64,000 nucleotides of DNA from Mediterraneibacter gnavus ATCC 29149 (GTDB lineage: Bacteria > Bacillota > Clostridia > Lachnospirales > Lachnospiraceae), in contig NZ_CP043051.1 in NCBI RefSeq assembly GCF_008121495.1, positions 1,467,501-1,531,500 on the forward strand, read 5' to 3'. Below the pieces are notes generated by a model. It made no database searches, had not been told where the DNA came from, and saw only the letters and a program-made list of their open reading frames with translations. The first letter of the stretch is position 1. Each line of letters opens with the position of its first letter. Of this stretch, positions 10,091-19,454 are shown piece after piece. Both the position numbers and the translations under genes were made by a program.

Positions 10091-10652
10091 AAAGACGGTT
10101 GCGATCGAATGGCAGGAAATCCAATTTGTGACAGGAAATCAGGTGTTTGGATTCTGGCATGAGGACAGTTTTTTGATGAATCTGGTGCTGGAGGAGTTAT
10201 CCGGGAAAACCAGTCCGGTAGATGTCATTGTGACAGCAGACACAAGAGGGGATTATATTGAACATATGCTGCAGGCATGCGGCGGTCATGCCCTGCGTGT
10301 TCCCGACGGATTTGCGGCGTTTGGAGCACTGAAAAAAATTCTACAGGATTCTTATGAGCAGACGCGTTCCATTGCGGTGGCGCTGGACGGACCGCTGGGA
10401 CCAAGGCATGAGCCGAAAAAACTGGCATTTTATCTGGCAGAGCAGGCGCAGGAATCCTTTGTGGGAATTTCAGTTTCTTATCATGGATGTCTTCGGCTGT
10501 TCTGGAGATGGGACCACTATGCGATTCCACTTCCGTTTTCGAAAGTCATCGTCGCAGTTCACGATTATGGAGAAGTCAATAAAAAACAAATTCCTGACCT
10601 TCCGACAAGAGCAGAAGTCTCAGAATGTGGTATACTGTTAAAAGGTGCGTGA
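10020..10652 (+). CDS. DUF374-type lysophospholipid acyltransferase family protein
   Basis: This 210-residue protein resembles DUF374/LPLAT-like proteins. FGFWHEDSFLM matches the family's conserved WH motif, and VALDGPLGPRHEPKKLA matches the typical DGPxGPR-K segment. It would transfer an acyl chain to a lipid acceptor at the membrane; the acceptor is unknown. It overlaps the glycosyltransferase gene by 71 bases; GAGGAA precedes the ATG and no later start would keep the core. Conserved order with DedA and GT4 suggests one glycolipid pathway. Confidence 0.72.
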   Translation: MRSIQKVGKNILQHLFSGYLKLLKKTVAIEWQEIQFVTGNQVFGFWHEDSFLMNLVLEELSGKTSPVDVIVTADTRGDYIEHMLQACGGHALRVPDGFAAFGALKKILQDSYEQTRSIAVALDGPLGPRHEPKKLAFYLAEQAQESFVGISVSYHGCLRLFWRWDHYAIPLPFSKVIVAVHDYGEVNKKQIPDLPTRAEVSECGILLKGA

Positions 10653-10688
10653 CCGCATAAAATGACGAGAAAAGGAGAAGGATGAGAG

Positions 10689-11387
10689 ATGGAAATGAAT
10701 CACATTTTGGTTGTGGAAGATGATAAAGAAATCAGAGAAGGTGTTAAGATCTATTTGCAGAGTCAGGGCTACGAAGTATTTTTGGCTGCAGATGGGATTG
10801 AAGGACTGGAAGTCATGGAAAAAGAGGATATCCATCTGGCGATCGTGGATATTATGATGCCGAGAATGGATGGAATCCGGATGACTATGAAGCTGAGAGA
10901 AAAATATGATTTTCCGGTGATTATGTTATCGGCAAAATCCGAGGAAGTAGATAAGATCATGGGATTGAACATCGGTGCAGATGATTATGTCACAAAACCG
11001 TTTACGCCGATGGAACTGATGGCGAGAGTCAATTCCCAGCTTCGCAGATACAGAAGATTTATGGAAAAGCTGGAAGTTCGTGAAAATGTGCATGTGATCG
11101 GCGGTCTGGAGATCAATGAGGACACTGTGGAAGTGTCAATTGACGGAAAACCGGTGAAGCTGACACCGATTGAATATAAAATTCTGCTTCTTCTTGCCAA
11201 GAATCCGGGGAGAGTATTTTCTGCCGAGGAAATTTATGAGCGGGTATGGCAGGAAAAGGCGATCAATACGGATACGATCATGGTGCATGTGCGGAATATC
11301 CGGGAAAAAATTGAACTGGATCCGAAAAATCCAAAATACTTAAAGGTGGTGTGGGGAGTTGGATACAAAATTGAAAAACAACAATAA
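10689..11387 (+). CDS. OmpR family response regulator
   Basis: This 232-residue protein has a receiver domain (phospho-acceptor Asp in AIVDIMMPRMDG near residue 54, the conserved Lys in VTKPFTP) and a C-terminal winged helix (KLTPIEYKILLLLAKNPGRV, VHVRNIREKIE). It is the partner of the histidine kinase that overlaps its 3' end. AGGAG precedes the ATG by about 11 bases; an ATG two codons later is also possible. Likely targets are its own operon (see the CTTAA repeats upstream of dedA). Confidence 0.92.
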   Translation: MEMNHILVVEDDKEIREGVKIYLQSQGYEVFLAADGIEGLEVMEKEDIHLAIVDIMMPRMDGIRMTMKLREKYDFPVIMLSAKSEEVDKIMGLNIGADDYVTKPFTPMELMARVNSQLRRYRRFMEKLEVRENVHVIGGLEINEDTVEVSIDGKPVKLTPIEYKILLLLAKNPGRVFSAEEIYERVWQEKAINTDTIMVHVRNIREKIELDPKNPKYLKVVWGVGYKIEKQQ

Positions 11388-13542
11388 AAGAGGAAATCTT
11401 CTGACGGTCATTGTACTGTTGATCTCATCTGTCGGAATGCTGCTTTTTTATCCGGCGTTTTCTTCCTATATAACGGATCAGGATCAAAAAGAGATGCGAA
11501 AAGAAGAGCAGATGCTGGATATGCTGGATCCGATTCTGGACGGAAATTATCTGTTATATAATGAAATCTCGAATGAGACGGAGTCTTCCGAGGTGATAGA
11601 AGAGTATGGAAACAGTCGTTTCGGATTGATGAAAAAGTACATGAAATATGGAATTTTTGATGAATCCGGAACGGCAATGCTGACCTCGGATGAATCTGCC
11701 AAGAAATTGCCGGAAGAGTTCGACGGTGATACGTATGCACTGTGTGTTCGCTTTTCGTTTGATGTTGACGGAGATATTTCCGATATCCAGATGGGCGGAA
11801 CAGCATATGATAAAAACCTTCAGTTTACGGCAGAGCAATGGCTGTATGACAACAGCGTTTATTCAGCGGCGTCTTATATTTCGACTCCATCGGAGGTGCA
11901 GATCATGTATGCGATGACAGAACAGAATCTGGAGGCTTATCTGGAGCAGTATGAGACATCGAATGATATGTATGCATATATGTATGTAGATGAACTGATG
12001 CAGCAGCCGTCCTTTAACTGGTCTGTTCTGATTTTTACAGTATTCAGTGCAGCAGCAGCGTTTTTGATTCCTCAGTATAAGAAACGGGCGTTGGAAAAGG
12101 ACGCTATAGTGGATCCCAGAAGATGTCCGCTGGAAATTGCATTTATTATTGGACTTTGTCTGATGGCGTGTGTCCGTGCACTGGCGATCATGATATGGAA
12201 TACATGCAGTCACAAGTTTATTCAGATCTTTTCTGCAAGCTATGGAGAAAATCTGAATGATGCCATTTCTCTGGCATCGAATGCAGTGATCTGGTTTGTG
12301 TATTTTACAGTGGTGTACTGGCTGGCAGGATGTGTCAGAGAGATTTTTGTACTGAAGAAATCGTACTTAAGAGAAAGGTCCTTGTGTGTGAAGTTTTTAT
12401 TGTGGTTGAAGAATGGAGGGAACAGCATGACAGAGAAGATCAAAAAACTTGTTCTTGGATGCTGGAGAACATTCAAAGCATTCTGTCGCCATCAATATGA
12501 AGCGTTGCTGCATATCGACTTCCGGGATAATACCAACAAAACTATTTTACGGATCGTCTTGCTTAACTTTGCGGTGATCTTTGTGATCAGTATGTTCTGG
12601 ATGTATGGAATCTGGGTGTTGATTATTTATTCCGTCGGATTGTTTATTTTCCTGAGAAAGTACCTCAACAAGGTGCAGGAACAGTACCAGGGTATTTTAA
12701 AATCGACCAATCAGCTGGCGGAAGGGAATCTGGATTTCCCGATTACAGGAGACGTGGGAATTTTCGCACCGGTTCAGAATGAATTGAAACGCATTCAGAC
12801 GGGATTTAAAAAAGCAGTCAGTGAGGAAGTCAAGAGTGAACGGATGAAGACAGATCTGATCACTAATGTTTCCCATGATTTAAAGACACCACTGACAGCG
12901 ATCATCACGTATGTGGATTTGGTAAAAAATGAGACAGATGAGGAAAAGAGAAAAGAATACATCGGAGTTCTGGAGAGAAAGTCTTTGCGCCTGAAAGTGC
13001 TGATTGAGGATCTGTTTGAGATCAGTAAGGCAACCAGCAGAACGGTAACACTTCATTATATGAAAATTGACATTGTAGATTTGCTAAAACAGGTAGGTTT
13101 GGAGTATGATAGTAATATCAGAAAAGCAAATCTGGAAATGAAGTGGAATCTGCCGGAACATAAGATCGTATTATGGCTGGACAGCCAGAAAACATATCGT
13201 ATTTTCGAGAATATGATCGTAAATATCACGAAGTATGCAATGCCGCATACGCGTGTGTATATTGATATGAAAGAGACAGAACAGGATGTGCGGATCTCAA
13301 TGAAGAATGTGTCTTCTGCGGAATTGAATTTCAATACAGATGAAATTACAGACCGTTTTGTAAGAGGGGATGTTTCGAGAAATACCGAGGGAAGCGGACT
13401 TGGTCTGGCGATTGTAAAGAGCTTTGTAGAATTACAGCACGGCACTCTGCAGATCTCCACGGAAGCAGATTTGTTTAAAGCAGAAATTGTGTTTCCAAAG
13501 AGACAGGAGGTACCGGATGGAGAAAATGAAACAGGAATGTAA
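11359..13542 (+). CDS. Membrane sensor histidine kinase, large variant
   Basis: This 727-residue kinase starts with a membrane helix (about residues 14-32), then an extracellular region of about 190 residues and several further membrane segments (about 218-235, 255-275, 300-320 and 393-425). HAMP-like and HisKA regions follow with the phospho-acceptor His506 in NVSHDLKTPLTA, then an ATPase domain with the G-box EGSGLGLAIVKS. The extra helices in mid-protein are unusual. No ATG is available near the N-terminus: TTG at 11359 (AAAGGTGG upstream) or TTG at 11371 are the candidates. It overlaps the regulator gene by 29 bases. Confidence 0.9.
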   Translation: MDTKLKNNNKRGNLLTVIVLLISSVGMLLFYPAFSSYITDQDQKEMRKEEQMLDMLDPILDGNYLLYNEISNETESSEVIEEYGNSRFGLMKKYMKYGIFDESGTAMLTSDESAKKLPEEFDGDTYALCVRFSFDVDGDISDIQMGGTAYDKNLQFTAEQWLYDNSVYSAASYISTPSEVQIMYAMTEQNLEAYLEQYETSNDMYAYMYVDELMQQPSFNWSVLIFTVFSAAAAFLIPQYKKRALEKDAIVDPRRCPLEIAFIIGLCLMACVRALAIMIWNTCSHKFIQIFSASYGENLNDAISLASNAVIWFVYFTVVYWLAGCVREIFVLKKSYLRERSLCVKFLLWLKNGGNSMTEKIKKLVLGCWRTFKAFCRHQYEALLHIDFRDNTNKTILRIVLLNFAVIFVISMFWMYGIWVLIIYSVGLFIFLRKYLNKVQEQYQGILKSTNQLAEGNLDFPITGDVGIFAPVQNELKRIQTGFKKAVSEEVKSERMKTDLITNVSHDLKTPLTAIITYVDLVKNETDEEKRKEYIGVLERKSLRLKVLIEDLFEISKATSRTVTLHYMKIDIVDLLKQVGLEYDSNIRKANLEMKWNLPEHKIVLWLDSQKTYRIFENMIVNITKYAMPHTRVYIDMKETEQDVRISMKNVSSAELNFNTDEITDRFVRGDVSRNTEGSGLGLAIVKSFVELQHGTLQISTEADLFKAEIVFPKRQEVPDGENETGM

Positions 13543-14467
13543 AGTGAAAAAACCGCTGAAGATCTGGCAGGGTGTACTCACCCTGCTGGTCTCTGCGGTT
13601 ATTTTGTTTGTGGCAGCGCCGATATTGCTGTCCCCGTTTGGCATGTATGGAAGTTTGCTCGGAGAGCTTCTTCTGTTTGGGGTGGCAGTGGGGGCTGTCC
13701 TTTTGTTCCAGGGGGATCTGCGGGAGGTGTTTCCGCTTAAGAAACCTCATTTTTCAGGGATTGCAGGCACAATTCTGATCTGGGTAGGGACGTTTTTGTG
13801 TGAAATGGTACTGCTTTTGATCTTGAGTCTGTTTTTCCCCGAGCAGATTCTGGAGGTCAATGACGGGCTGTCATCGTCCATTGCCGCAGGTCCGTTTCTG
13901 CTGTCCTTTGTTACAGTAGCAATTTCACCGGCAATCTGTGAAGAGGTTCTGTTTCGGGGAACAGTTGTCAGCAGTCTGAGAGGAAGGCTTGGAAAATGGG
14001 CAGTACTGTTGATCAGTGGCTGCATTTTTGGGATGTTCCACGGAGATGTTTTTCGATTTTTTCCGACAGCGATCGGTGGGGTGATGATGGGATATCTGTT
14101 GTGGGAAACCGGAAATATGTGTTATAACATGCTGTTTCATTTTATTAACAATGCACTTCCTGTCATTTTACTTTATGCCATGCAGGGAGTGTATTCCAGG
14201 ATGGAGCTGTATATGGAGGCACAGACACTTGCGCAGGGGACTCAGGATATGCTTCCGGCAGTGGGGATGTACCTGATGATGGCTTCTGCGGCTCCCGGGG
14301 CAATCTATATCGGAAATTATCTTCTTCATGCAAAAACGCCGGGGTATCGCACGAAATTATTCCCGTCAGGAAAACCGGGGCTGGTGATCGGTCTGATTCT
14401 TGGATCTTTGTTTTTATTTGCAGCGGGATTGCTTGTTTTTTTCATTTCAGTCGCGAGAATGTTATAA
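13517..14467 (+). CDS. CPBP family intramembrane glutamic endopeptidase
   Basis: This 316-residue polytopic protein contains the CPBP/Abi motifs: EEVLFRG (Glu142-Glu143), FGMFHGD and FHFINNA, the catalytic Glu/His set of the Rce1-like proteases. In bacteria such proteins cleave membrane substrates or give immunity to peptides; the substrate here is unknown. AGGAGG lies 6 bases before the ATG at 13517, which overlaps the kinase gene by 26 bases. Membership of the two-component operon suggests a function in the same envelope response. Confidence 0.85.
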   Translation: MEKMKQECKVKKPLKIWQGVLTLLVSAVILFVAAPILLSPFGMYGSLLGELLLFGVAVGAVLLFQGDLREVFPLKKPHFSGIAGTILIWVGTFLCEMVLLLILSLFFPEQILEVNDGLSSSIAAGPFLLSFVTVAISPAICEEVLFRGTVVSSLRGRLGKWAVLLISGCIFGMFHGDVFRFFPTAIGGVMMGYLLWETGNMCYNMLFHFINNALPVILLYAMQGVYSRMELYMEAQTLAQGTQDMLPAVGMYLMMASAAPGAIYIGNYLLHAKTPGYRTKLFPSGKPGLVIGLILGSLFLFAAGLLVFFISVARML

Positions 14468-14475
14468 ATCACAGA

Positions 14476-14504
14476 TTGACAGGGCAAAGAAAAATGTTTA
14501 TAAT
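14476..14504 (+). promoter_or_regulatory. Promoter of the AIM24-type gene
   Basis: TTGACA (14476-14481), a 17-base spacer and TATAAT (14499-14504): a consensus housekeeping promoter. Confidence 0.82.
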
Positions 14505-14544
14505 TGTACCAACAAGATAATACAATTCTACAAGGAGAATGCGT

Positions 14545-15225
14545 ATGAGATATGAAATAGTAGGAGAAACATTACCGGCAGTGATCTGTACGTTAGAAGA
14601 AGGAGAAACGATGATCACAGAGAAGGGAGCCATGAGCTGGATGTCCCCGAATATGAAGATGGAGACGAGTACCAACGGCGGGATTGGCAAAGCATTCGGA
14701 AGGATGTTTTCCGGAGAGTCGATTTTCCAGAACACGTATACTGCAAAGGGCGGTCACGGAATGATTGCATTTGCATCCAGCTTTCCGGGAAAGATCGTTG
14801 CACATGAGGTTGCGCCTGGACGGGAAATTGTAGTACAGAAGTCTGGTTTTCTGGCAGCAGAAGCTGGCGTGGATCTGTCGATCTTCTTCCAGAAGCGGAT
14901 CGGTTCCGGAATTTTCGGCGGAGAGGGATTTATCATGCAGAAGCTTTCCGGACGCGGTATGGCATTTCTGGAATTTGACGGTCATGTGGTAGAGTATGAG
15001 CTGCAGCCGGGGCAGCAGATCGTGGTGGATACCGGATATCTGGCTGCAATGGATGCGACCTGCAGCATGGAGATTCAGAGCGTGCCGGGTGTGAAGAATA
15101 TGCTGTTCGGCGGAGAAGGCGTGTTCAATACGGTCATCAGTGGACCGGGACATATCTGGCTGCAGACGATGCCGATTTCGAATGTGGCAGGAGTGCTGGC
15201 ACCATTTTTGCCGGTGGCGAAGTAA
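14545..15225 (+). CDS. TIGR00266/AIM24 family protein
   Basis: This 226-residue protein belongs to the AIM24 (DUF124, TIGR00266) family, with repeated beta-strand units of the type FGGEGFIMQKLSGRGMAFLE and LFGGEGVFNTVISGPGHIWLQT. The family is widespread in bacteria; its molecular role is not settled. The start at 14545 lies 7 bases after AAGGAG; the ATG at 14539 is too close to it. It has a consensus promoter. It has no signal peptide. Confidence 0.88.
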   Translation: MRYEIVGETLPAVICTLEEGETMITEKGAMSWMSPNMKMETSTNGGIGKAFGRMFSGESIFQNTYTAKGGHGMIAFASSFPGKIVAHEVAPGREIVVQKSGFLAAEAGVDLSIFFQKRIGSGIFGGEGFIMQKLSGRGMAFLEFDGHVVEYELQPGQQIVVDTGYLAAMDATCSMEIQSVPGVKNMLFGGEGVFNTVISGPGHIWLQTMPISNVAGVLAPFLPVAK

Positions 15226-15234
15226 GGTGGCAAT

Positions 15235-15579
15235 ATGGAATATTTGGGTGTGTTGGCATTTGTTATAGTGCTGTGTTATATGTCATATCCTGATAAAGTG
15301 AAAAAGCTTGAAAGGAAAGTAAAAAAGTTAGAAAAAGAAAGGTGCAGAGAAAGTATCATGTCAAAACTGATTGAAGAATTAGTGGGAAGAGATTGTAAAA
15401 TTTCAAGCGAAAAAGGAATCAATTTTGTTGGAAAAACAGAGTTTGAATGTCATGTGATGGACTGTGATGAAGAGTGGTTGAAAATTTCTCTGAAAGATAA
15501 AAAGAATCAGGAAATTGTAAAAATGATACGAGTGGAAGATGTGGATGAAATCGAAGTCAAAGTAGATCAAAGCTTATGA
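15235..15579 (+). CDS. Membrane-anchored coiled-coil protein, unknown function
   Basis: This 114-residue protein is unrecognised. An N-terminal hydrophobic segment (YLGVLAFVIVLCYMSY) is followed by a charged coiled coil (KVKKLERKVKKLEKER) and a small C-terminal domain with acidic strands (VMDCDEEWLKISLKDKK, VEDVDEIEVKV). The layout suggests a single-pass protein with a cytosolic domain. AGGTGG precedes the ATG. It follows the AIM24 gene by 9 bases and probably shares its transcript. Confidence 0.66.
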   Translation: MEYLGVLAFVIVLCYMSYPDKVKKLERKVKKLEKERCRESIMSKLIEELVGRDCKISSEKGINFVGKTEFECHVMDCDEEWLKISLKDKKNQEIVKMIRVEDVDEIEVKVDQSL

Positions 15580-15625
15580 GTTAAATAAGAAAATAAATGA
15601 ACTTTTCATAACGGAGAACAAAGAA

Positions 15626-15672
15626 CAATATAAAAACTGCCGGCAGCTGTGGTGCCGGCAGTTTTTATATTG
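15626..15672. terminator. Bidirectional terminator
   Basis: AAAAACTGCCGGCA and TGCCGGCAGTTTTT form a perfect stem around GCTGTGG. A/T runs on both sides let it end the plus-strand gene and the convergent araC-type gene. Confidence 0.9.
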
Positions 15673-15682
15673 TATGGAAATG

Positions 15683-16558
15683 TCAGGTGGTATGTAGATT
15701 TTTACGAAATTTTTTGGGTGTAATTCCATGAAATTCCTGAAATACCCGTATGAAATGACTGCAGTCGCAAAAGCCGGTTTCCTGGCTGATGTAGGAAAGG
15801 TCAAAATCAGTGAAACGAAGAAGATCTTCTGCTTTTTGGATTCGTACCATTTTGATAAAATGCCCGCAGGTCTGTCCGTAGTATTCTTTAAATTTTGCGG
15901 AAAAGTGAGAATAACTCATGTGAAAATTCCGTGCTAGAGTTTCGATACAAATGGGTTCTTGATAGTGTTGAAAAATATATTCTGCCACTGCGGAAAATGT
16001 TTCGTTCTGAGAGTGCTGCAATGCATTACTTGTAATTGAAAATCCCTGTTTTTCCCAAAGTTTGAGCAACTCTGTGATAAGGATACAATAATATGAGTGT
16101 GCGAGAATGTCGTAACTAAAGTTTTTTTCTGTAACGATTTGGATCATTGTATCAAACAGGGAATGTAAGGGAATATGCTCCAGCTCGGATTTTTGAAAAA
16201 AACAGGAAAAGCGCTTGTCAGTATCGATCATATGAAGCAGCGTGGAAATGGAAGGGAGACTGCTTCCCGGAATATTTAGATGTACGGGATCAAATTTCAG
16301 CACCTGATATTGGAGGGGAAAAGGACCTGCAGCATAAATGGCATGAGGTGTCTGCGGGTGGAAAACAATCAAATCTCCGGGTTCCAGAACATAATTGTCT
16401 GTATCGGTTTCGATATAGGCAGTTCCTTTCAAAATATACAGAATTTCCATAAAATAATGCCAGTGCGGAGAAACCGGGAAGTTGTTTTTTTGAGCGTCAA
16501 AAAAGAAAGCTTCATAAGGATTGTTTAACGTATCAGAGTATTCGAAAATGGGGTTCAT
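15683..16558 (-). CDS. AraC family transcriptional regulator
   Basis: This 291-residue protein has an N-terminal cupin-like sensor (HWHYFMEILYILKG, PGDLIVFHPQTPHAI) and two C-terminal AraC helix-turn-helix motifs (LARNFHMSYSHFSAKFKEYYG and ISQETGFCDCSHFIRVFQE). It would bind a sugar and activate the divergent GH113/ABC operon, whose promoter has a poor -35 box. AGGAGG precedes the ATG. Confidence 0.9.
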   Translation of the reverse strand: MNPIFEYSDTLNNPYEAFFFDAQKNNFPVSPHWHYFMEILYILKGTAYIETDTDNYVLEPGDLIVFHPQTPHAIYAAGPFPLQYQVLKFDPVHLNIPGSSLPSISTLLHMIDTDKRFSCFFQKSELEHIPLHSLFDTMIQIVTEKNFSYDILAHSYYCILITELLKLWEKQGFSITSNALQHSQNETFSAVAEYIFQHYQEPICIETLARNFHMSYSHFSAKFKEYYGQTCGHFIKMVRIQKAEDLLRFTDFDLSYISQETGFCDCSHFIRVFQEFHGITPKKFRKNLHTT

Positions 16559-16645
16559 GTCCTCCTCCTTTGTGAAAAAACAGTAAGATGCAAATGTTGG
16601 GTAATCATAGATTTATACAATTTTTTGCGAGAATCATTATATCAT

Positions 16646-16668
16646 GCATAAAGGGAATATGCTATACT
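16646..16668 (+). promoter_or_regulatory. Likely activator-dependent promoter of the GH113 gene
   Basis: TATACT (16663-16668) is a good -10, but no -35 box fits (TATCAT is nearest). The inverted repeat GCATA-N7-TATGC (16646-16662) abuts it and could be the operator of the divergent AraC regulator. Inferred. Confidence 0.45.
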
Positions 16669-16700
16669 TTCGGGGAATTTAAAGGAAGGGGATTGCGCAT

Positions 16701-17627
16701 ATGAAGTTTATAAAAGGAATTACATTTGCTCCGTTTTACAGGAAAAATACATTGAATACAGAGCAGGCAAGAGAAAGCTTTGATTATATGATAGAGAATA
16801 CGGGAGCAGATTTTGTGATACTGGCACCGGGAGGGCTGCAGGATACAGCACATTCAGAAGAGATTTGTTATAGTTCCAATGCTACTTTTTCGGATGAGGA
16901 ACTGGCAGATATGATCTGTTATGCAAAGAAAAAAGGAGTCAGAGTCGGATTAAAGCCTACCGTGAATTGTAAAAACGGAGAATGGAGAGCATATATCAGC
17001 TTTTTTGAACATGATGTACCGTGTGAGCAAAAATGGGGAAACTGGTTTTCGTCCTACACGAAATTTCAGACGCATTATGCGGAGATTGCACAAAAAGAAG
17101 AATGCGATATGTTAATCGCAGGGTGTGAAATGGTGATGTCAGAACATCGAGAGAAGGAGTGGCGGGAAGTGATTGCTGCAATCAGAGAGTGTTACGATGG
17201 GACAGTATCATACAATACGGATAAGTATCAGGAAGACCGGGTTAAATGGTGGGATTGTGTAGATGTGATTTCATCCAGCGGCTATTATCCGATTCAGGAC
17301 TGGGAGCAGGAACTGGATCGGATCGAGGCTGTAGTAAAAGCTTATCATAAACCGTTTTTCTTTGCAGAAGCAGGATGTATGTCCAGAACAGGATCAAAAC
17401 ACGTTCCGAATAACTGGGGGATTGAAGGAAAGTTACGGTTAGAGGAACAGGTGGAGTGGTATACAACTATGTTTGAGTCATGCAGAAAAAGAGAGTGGAT
17501 GCAAGGGTATGGGTTGTGGGAATGGGCGCCTGCAGTACCATCAGCAAAACAGGCATATAAGGATGACAGTTATCAAATCTGCCAGAAGCCGGTACAGGAG
17601 ATTATAAAGAAGTATTATAAGGAATAG
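16701..17627 (+). CDS. Glycoside hydrolase family 113-like enzyme, cytosolic
   Basis: This 308-residue single TIM-barrel domain looks like GH113 (beta-mannanase type): KGITFAPFYR at the start, catalytic acid in LIAGCEMV, nucleophile in FFAEAGCMS and a final GYGLWEWAP. Databases often label such proteins 1,4-beta-xylanase. There is no signal peptide, so it would cleave imported mannose-type oligosaccharides. It is divergent from the AraC regulator and directly followed by an ABC half-transporter gene. The substrate cannot be fixed from sequence. Confidence 0.74.
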   Translation: MKFIKGITFAPFYRKNTLNTEQARESFDYMIENTGADFVILAPGGLQDTAHSEEICYSSNATFSDEELADMICYAKKKGVRVGLKPTVNCKNGEWRAYISFFEHDVPCEQKWGNWFSSYTKFQTHYAEIAQKEECDMLIAGCEMVMSEHREKEWREVIAAIRECYDGTVSYNTDKYQEDRVKWWDCVDVISSSGYYPIQDWEQELDRIEAVVKAYHKPFFFAEAGCMSRTGSKHVPNNWGIEGKLRLEEQVEWYTTMFESCRKREWMQGYGLWEWAPAVPSAKQAYKDDSYQICQKPVQEIIKKYYKE

Positions 17628-17640
17628 ACGGGGAAAAGCA

Positions 17641-19416
17641 ATGGGAAGAGAAAATGAAAAAAGTAATATAACACAAATGTTTCGAGAAAACAAAGGTCAC
17701 AGTTTAAAGACATTGTTGCTTTTGTTTCGCGGGCGGTATCTGGCGCTGTTTGGATCAGTTTTCTTTTTTGTAATCAAGCATTCTCCTACGTGGGTGCTGC
17801 CAATCGTCACAGCAAATATTATCAATGCAGTGACAGATAAAGAGGGGGATATTGTGCGGATTTTGACTGTGAATACGATTTTAATGCTCGTATTTCTTGT
17901 CCAGAATGTAGCAACAAATTATATTCATACCTGGCTCTATGCGAAAAGTGTAAGAGGTGTGGAAAAGGAGTTAAGAGAGGCTTTGATTGTAAAGCTGCAG
18001 CAGCTTTCGATCACGTATCATAAAGAAATGCAGTCCGGAAGGCTTCAGTCCAAAATTATGAGGGATGTGGAACAGGTTCAGACACTGGCGTCTCAGATTT
18101 TTATCTCTTTGATTACGATTATTTTGAATATTGTAGTGTCATTTGGGGTGGTTATTTATAAAAGCAAGATTGTATTTCTGTTTTTTGTATGTACGATTCC
18201 GGTGGCGGTTTTAATCATTGTAGGATTTAAGGGGAAAATAAAAAGTCACAACAGGGAATTTAGAGAGGAAATGGAAGAAACATCTGCGAAAGTGATGGAG
18301 ATGGTGGAAATGATCCCTGTTACAAAAGCGCATGCAATGGAAGATAAAGAAACAGAAAAAATGGAACGGCAGTTGAAAAGAATTGCTCAAAAAGGGTTAA
18401 AGCTGGACATGGTCCAGACCTATTTTTCATCGATCAGCTGGGTGGCATTTCAGATTTTTCAGGTGTTCTGTCTGGTGTTTACTGCTTACATGGCGTGGAA
18501 AGAGTTGATTCAAATCGGAGATATTATGCTGTATCAGACCTATTTTTCATCTATTGTTGCACAGATTGCAAATGTGATGGCATTGCTTCCGATTATTTCC
18601 AAAGGGTTGGAATCAGTTGAGTCGATAGGAGAAGTGCTGTGTGCAAATGATATTGAAGATAACTGGAAAAAAGAGAAGGTAAAAGAAGTAGAAGGTGAAA
18701 TTGAATTTGATGAAGTTTCGTTTTCTTACAGAGGGGAAGAAAAGAAAATACTAAATGATTTAAACTTGAAGATACGAAAAGGAGAAACAGTTGCATTTGT
18801 AGGAGGTTCTGGATCAGGAAAGACGACGATTTTGAATCTGGCAATTGGTTTTCTGAAAGCAGACAGTGGTCAGGTACGGATTAATGGAAAAAATCTAATG
18901 GAAGTGAATCTGCAGAGCTATAGAGAACACATCGCGGTTGTGCCTCAGCAGTCCATTTTATTTTCGGGAACGATTCGAGACAACATAACATATGGAACAG
19001 AAGGGATTCCGGATGAAAAACTCTGGGAGATCGTTCGGGCAGCAAATTTGGAGGATGTGATTAAGAAAATGCCGGATGGATTGGATACGATGATAACAGA
19101 GCATGGGGATAATTTATCCGGAGGCCAGAAACAGAGAATTTCAATTGCCCGGGCATTTGTGCGAAATCCGAAAATTTTGATTCTGGATGAAGCGACTTCT
19201 GCTCTGGACAGTGTTTCAGAAAGGAAGATTCAGGATTCCATTCAAAGACTGGTGAGAGATCGAACCACGTTAATTGTCGCACATCGATTGTCTACGATAA
19301 AAAATGCAGATAAGATTGCAGTGATTGGAAATGGTGGAGTGTTAGAGTATGGAAATTACGAAGAGTTGATGGAACAAAAAGGGGAGTTTTATCATCTTAA
19401 AAAATTACAGAGTTGA
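17641..19416 (+). CDS. ABC exporter, fused permease and ATPase
   Basis: This 591-residue half-transporter has six membrane helices in the first 320 residues and a nucleotide-binding domain with Walker A GGSGSGKTT, Q-loop VVPQQS, signature LSGGQ, Walker B ILILDEATSALD and the H-loop His in VAHRLS. It should act as a homodimer, or as a heterodimer with a partner not in the window, and exports drugs, lipids or peptides. It lies 13 bases after the GH113 gene, an unusual pairing for an exporter. Confidence 0.9.
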   Translation: MGRENEKSNITQMFRENKGHSLKTLLLLFRGRYLALFGSVFFFVIKHSPTWVLPIVTANIINAVTDKEGDIVRILTVNTILMLVFLVQNVATNYIHTWLYAKSVRGVEKELREALIVKLQQLSITYHKEMQSGRLQSKIMRDVEQVQTLASQIFISLITIILNIVVSFGVVIYKSKIVFLFFVCTIPVAVLIIVGFKGKIKSHNREFREEMEETSAKVMEMVEMIPVTKAHAMEDKETEKMERQLKRIAQKGLKLDMVQTYFSSISWVAFQIFQVFCLVFTAYMAWKELIQIGDIMLYQTYFSSIVAQIANVMALLPIISKGLESVESIGEVLCANDIEDNWKKEKVKEVEGEIEFDEVSFSYRGEEKKILNDLNLKIRKGETVAFVGGSGSGKTTILNLAIGFLKADSGQVRINGKNLMEVNLQSYREHIAVVPQQSILFSGTIRDNITYGTEGIPDEKLWEIVRAANLEDVIKKMPDGLDTMITEHGDNLSGGQKQRISIARAFVRNPKILILDEATSALDSVSERKIQDSIQRLVRDRTTLIVAHRLSTIKNADKIAVIGNGGVLEYGNYEELMEQKGEFYHLKKLQS

Positions 19417-19454
19417 CAAAAGTGGTGAAAAAAGATTAAAATTATCAGAAAATA

